DNA of 26,930 nucleotides from Angelakisella sp. (GTDB lineage Bacteria > Bacillota > Clostridia > Oscillospirales > Ruminococcaceae): the NCBI GenBank assembly GCA_020024555.1, contig JAHHTQ010000029.1, positions 1-26,930 of the forward strand, written 5' to 3'. A model generated the notes under the pieces. That model had not been told where the DNA came from, did no database searches, and saw nothing but the letters and a program-made list of their open reading frames with translations. Below, one piece after another: positions 24,688 through 26,930 of the stretch. Each line of letters starts with the position of its first letter. The stretch's first letter is position 1. The position numbers were made by a program, and so were the translations under genes.

Positions 24688-26277
24688 TCAGTGAATAAAA
24701 GGGTCTTTTTTTATGGTTAAAATTACCCGTTCAATTTCTTTATTGAATTTTACACCATAACTGATACTCATATCAATAACAGTATTTATCGGAGCTTCAC
24801 TTTCGTTATCTTCCAAATAAACAAAATCGTACTTAATACCCATATCTGTAAGTGTCCTGCTTGCAAAATCTTTTGTAGAACCTATTAAATATGGAACAGA
24901 TACAAATTTTGAACCTTTGCTCACAGTAAGTATGATTTTTTTATTTGTAGGAATATCATCGCCTTCTTTTACAGATTGCCTTACTATTATATCCATTGGA
25001 TAATCGTCATTATAATCATATACATATTCTATCACAAAATCTTTATAGTTATTTGGATTTATGGATTTTTTGTGCATACCAACAAAGGTATGTTCCATTT
25101 TGTGAACTGTATTTTGTGATTCAGATGAAGAAGTTGTTTCCATATCCATTGGTTTTGAGGAATATAAGTTGTACATAAAAACAAAGTTTGCTATACAACT
25201 TATTGTAAGCAGCACCGCAAAAGAAATCATTAAAATAAACTTTATATCATAATTTTTATTGTTTGTTTTATTGTTATTATTAATAGCAGGTGTGGCAACC
25301 CGTGTCCTGTCTACCCCAAAAACAGCAGTATTAGATGTGTTTTCTGATAATAATGCGCCCGAAAACATATCAATACTTGCAAATCTGTTCTTTTTATCCA
25401 AACTCATCGCATTTTTTATAACAACCGATACATTATCCGGAACATTGTCATTATAAAACGCTACGACCTTTTGAGTATCTTTAATTATTCTTTCTTGCGC
25501 GTCTATCGGTTCTTGCATAGTCAAAACTTTGAATAAAACTGCCGCCAATGAATATACATCTGTCCATTCACCTTGCCACAAATTTTTCTTGTATTGTTCC
25601 GGCGCAGAATATCCGCTGTAAAGTTCGTGTGGGATAATACTTCCAACTGTACGCGCCTCAGGCAAAGAAAAGCCTGTTAAAACAAGAGTTTCGTTTTTCG
25701 TTACCCATATATTATCGGGGCATATTCCGCAATGTGAAATTCCCAAGGAATTTAACTTTGATACAAAAGAGAAAATGGGCAAAAACATAGTTTTAATTTT
25801 TTGCCAAGAAAGATTAGGGTTTGTATTTAAATAGTCTGTAAGCGTTACTTTTTGGATAAATTTTGTAACAGCGTATACAGTATTGTTTGCGGGAAATATA
25901 TCAACAAAATGGTTTAAGCAGTCGGATTTTATTTTTGATATGCTTATCCAACGGTCATGTATATCCGATGCCATTGTTTTATATGATATATTGTATTCTT
26001 CTTCAAAATAAACAGAGTTTTTGTTTCTTCTGCAAATAGAAGTCGGGAAAAATTCCTCGATATATACTTTACAATTTTCTTTTGTGTCACGAGCCATATA
26101 AGTTATTGAAATTGTAGATTGTGCAAAAACTTTTCCAATCAAAAATCTGTTATTTAATAATGTTCCTATTTTCAGTAAATTATCAGGGTTGTCTTTATCA
26201 TTGTGATAGCCACAGTGAGGACATATAGCACTGTTGGTACTGATATTTTTCATACAATTTGCGCAGTAACGTACCAA
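24688..26277 (-). CDS. Zinc-ribbon, pseudokinase, membrane, PASTA-domain protein
   Basis: A 529-residue protein resembling PASTA-type serine/threonine kinases. A zinc ribbon (C5-x2-C8, C19-x2-C22) is followed by a kinase-fold domain (about 40-310), a Asn-rich linker, a membrane helix (about 346-369), and an external C-terminal region with about two PASTA-like repeats (about 395-457 and 458-526; SVPYLIGSTKDFASRTLTDMGI). Every catalytic landmark is lost: the glycine loop reads AQSTISITY, the VAIK lysine is E74 (VYIEEFFP), HRD is H182-C-G, and DFG is G202-F-S. The APE motif survives (SAPEQY). It is probably a pseudokinase sensor or scaffold responding to cell-wall fragments; this is inferred from PASTA. 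The start is TTG. The AGGGGG site is 16 bases away, so a CTG three codons upstream (7 bases from it) is an alternative. Confidence 0.88.
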   Translation of the reverse strand: MVRYCANCMKNISTNSAICPHCGYHNDKDNPDNLLKIGTLLNNRFLIGKVFAQSTISITYMARDTKENCKVYIEEFFPTSICRRNKNSVYFEEEYNISYKTMASDIHDRWISISKIKSDCLNHFVDIFPANNTVYAVTKFIQKVTLTDYLNTNPNLSWQKIKTMFLPIFSFVSKLNSLGISHCGICPDNIWVTKNETLVLTGFSLPEARTVGSIIPHELYSGYSAPEQYKKNLWQGEWTDVYSLAAVLFKVLTMQEPIDAQERIIKDTQKVVAFYNDNVPDNVSVVIKNAMSLDKKNRFASIDMFSGALLSENTSNTAVFGVDRTRVATPAINNNNKTNNKNYDIKFILMISFAVLLTISCIANFVFMYNLYSSKPMDMETTSSSESQNTVHKMEHTFVGMHKKSINPNNYKDFVIEYVYDYNDDYPMDIIVRQSVKEGDDIPTNKKIILTVSKGSKFVSVPYLIGSTKDFASRTLTDMGIKYDFVYLEDNESEAPINTVIDMSISYGVKFNKEIERVILTIKKDPFIH

Positions 26278-26436
26278 TGTATCCAGATAAATTCCCCCTT
26301 TTTTAATACTGAATATTTTTATAATAAAATAAAATTAATTTATAAAATTTTTAACTAACACTAATATTATTATACACAAAAATATAAATAAGACAAGTGT
26401 ATCATATTTTTATGATATGTATTTGATATTAAACTA

Positions 26437-26464
26437 TTGCAAATTTTAAAAATTGTGGTATACT
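26437..26464 (+). promoter_or_regulatory. Promoter of the tRNA-Ser gene
   Basis: -35 TTGCAA (26437-26442), a 16-bp spacer and -10 TATACT (26459-26464), preceded by TG as in extended -10 promoters. The predicted start is near 26471, about 34 bases before the tRNA. The leader contains a perfect 16-bp palindrome, TGTTATTGCAATAACA (26481-26496). Confidence 0.7.
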
Positions 26465-26504
26465 GTTTTAGCAGAGTTGTTGTTATTGCAATAACAGTAT
26501 ATTC

Positions 26505-26593
26505 GGAGTGGTATCGAAGTGGTCATAACGGACGTGACTCGAAATCACGATGCCCCCTGAGGGACGTGGGTTCGAATCCCACCCACTCCGCCA
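26505..26593 (+). tRNA. tRNA-Ser, anticodon CGA (reads UCG)
   Basis: The acceptor stem GGAGTGG (26505-26511) pairs with CCACTCC (26583-26589), followed by discriminator G and encoded CCA (26591-26593). The anticodon arm is CGTGA-CTCGAAA-TCACG with CGA at 26540-26542. A long variable arm (about 26550-26565) marks it as a class II, serine-type tRNA. The T arm is GTGGG-TTCGAAT-CCCAC. All arms fold without mismatches that I can see. Confidence 0.96.
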
Positions 26594-26608
26594 GCGGCGA
26601 ACCGCCGC
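26594..26608 (+). other. G+C-rich hairpin abutting the tRNA CCA end
   Basis: GCGGCG (26594-26599) pairs with CGCCGC (26603-26608) across a 3-base loop, starting on the base after CCA. It is strikingly G+C-rich in this A+T-rich region and lacks a U tract. A role in 3' processing of the precursor is possible. Confidence 0.6.
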
Positions 26609-26614
26609 TCATAT

Positions 26615-26650
26615 GACGTGAGCATAGTTTATGTTTACGTCTATTTTTTT
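26615..26650 (+). terminator. Intrinsic terminator of the tRNA-Ser gene
   Basis: GACGTGAGCATA (26615-26626) pairs with TATGTTTACGTC (26630-26641) over 12 bp, two of them G-T pairs, with a 3-base loop and then TATTTTTTT. A rival 10-bp pairing, ATGACGTGAG (26613-26622) with CTCACGTCAT (26654-26663), spans the U tract. Confidence 0.8.
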
Positions 26651-26751
26651 GCTCTCACGTCATAAAGAGAGTAAAAGCATACCCACTATCTACCCCAATT
26701 TTATTTTGATTTTTGTATTACTATCCCAAACAAGTAAAAAAACTCTCCTTT

Positions 26752-26783
26752 CAGTATCATCTGAGCGAAAGCGAATGATACTG
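26752..26783. repeat. Palindromic repeat, copy 1
   Basis: The stem CAGTATCAT (26752-26760) pairs with ATGATACTG (26775-26783) and extends outward by TTT/AAA to 12 bp. Inside it is GAGCGAAAGCGA, a GC-GAAA-GC tetraloop. It shares the pattern GTATCATYYGAGCG.AAGCGARTGATAC with copy 2 downstream. Confidence 0.7.
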
Positions 26784-26837
26784 AAAAAAGAATAAATTAC
26801 CCATTACACAATGGTAGGTGAACAAAACTTTTCTGAT

Positions 26838-26865
26838 GTATCATTCGAGCGTAAGCGAGTGATAC
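26838..26865. repeat. Palindromic repeat, copy 2
   Basis: GTATCATTCG (26838-26847) pairs with CGAGTGATAC (26856-26865), one G-T pair, around AGCGTAAG. It is nearly identical to copy 1, 86 bases upstream in the same orientation. The rest of the gene-free tail (26651-26930) shows no ORF I trust; it ends in G-rich runs (GGGGGA, GGGGGAA) that could be ribosome sites for a gene beyond the window. Confidence 0.7.
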
Positions 26866-26930
26866 TTCACAATAAAAATTATGACAATAACCAAACTATA
26901 AAAAAGGGGGAGTATTTTAAGAGGGGGAAC

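Noticed and set aside
26594..26930. Integration (att) site or mobile island boundary at tRNA-Ser
   Set aside because: There is no repeat of the tRNA 3' end, no integrase and no phage gene in the window; the tRNA is complete with its own terminator.

Overview
The window is A+T-rich chromosomal DNA from a spore-forming, anaerobic member of the Clostridia. It is most likely a gut Oscillospirales/Ruminococcaceae-type organism, but the species cannot be named from the sequence alone. The evidence is a SpoVAC-SpoVAD-SpoVAE cassette, a complete F-type ATP synthase operon whose c subunit has a sodium-type binding site, intracellular alpha-glucan enzymes with a secreted amylase, a bacterial serpin, and strong AGGAGG-type ribosome binding sites with some TTG starts.

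Layout. (1) 1-2137: a membrane-anchored serpin on the minus strand, flanked by two direct copies of an intergenic repeat. The full copy at 1730-1937 is rich in hairpins. (2) 2138-8920: an alpha-glucan block on the plus strand. A sigma-A-type promoter with two overlapping LacI-type operators drives malQ, a LacI-family regulator and glycogen/maltodextrin phosphorylase. A terminator follows, then a GH13 amylase lipoprotein with its own terminator. (3) 9093-10742: a minus-strand response regulator with a degenerate GGDEF domain and an apparently intact EAL domain. (4) 11009-12845: the minus-strand spoVAC-spoVAD-spoVAE cassette. (5) 13011-21156: the minus-strand ATP synthase operon in the order atpZ, unknown membrane gene, atpI, atpB, E, F, H, A, G, D, C, with a good promoter about 160 bases upstream and a terminator after atpC. 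(6) 21275-23493: a membrane-anchored GDPD phosphodiesterase behind a GPH/SLC45-like MFS transporter, both minus. (7) 23773-24516: a BaiA-like short-chain dehydrogenase on the plus strand, convergent with (8) 24688-26277, a zinc-ribbon/pseudokinase/TM/PASTA protein. (9) 26437-26650: a complete tRNA-Ser(CGA) unit with promoter and terminator, followed by gene-free DNA with two copies of a palindromic repeat.

How the genes fit together. Secreted amylase could produce maltodextrins outside the cell. MalQ and the phosphorylase would process them inside to glucose-1-phosphate and glucose, under the adjacent LacI-type regulator. No dedicated oligosaccharide ABC transporter is present in the window. 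The ATP synthase c subunit carries the two-carboxylate variant of the Na+ site, so the enzyme is predicted to couple to sodium.

The most notable items are the two-carboxylate c subunit, the unrecognised membrane protein inside the atp operon, the PASTA pseudokinase that has lost every catalytic landmark, the serpin between repeats, and the structured repeat itself. I did not find a clear defence system, CRISPR array, prophage or transposase.
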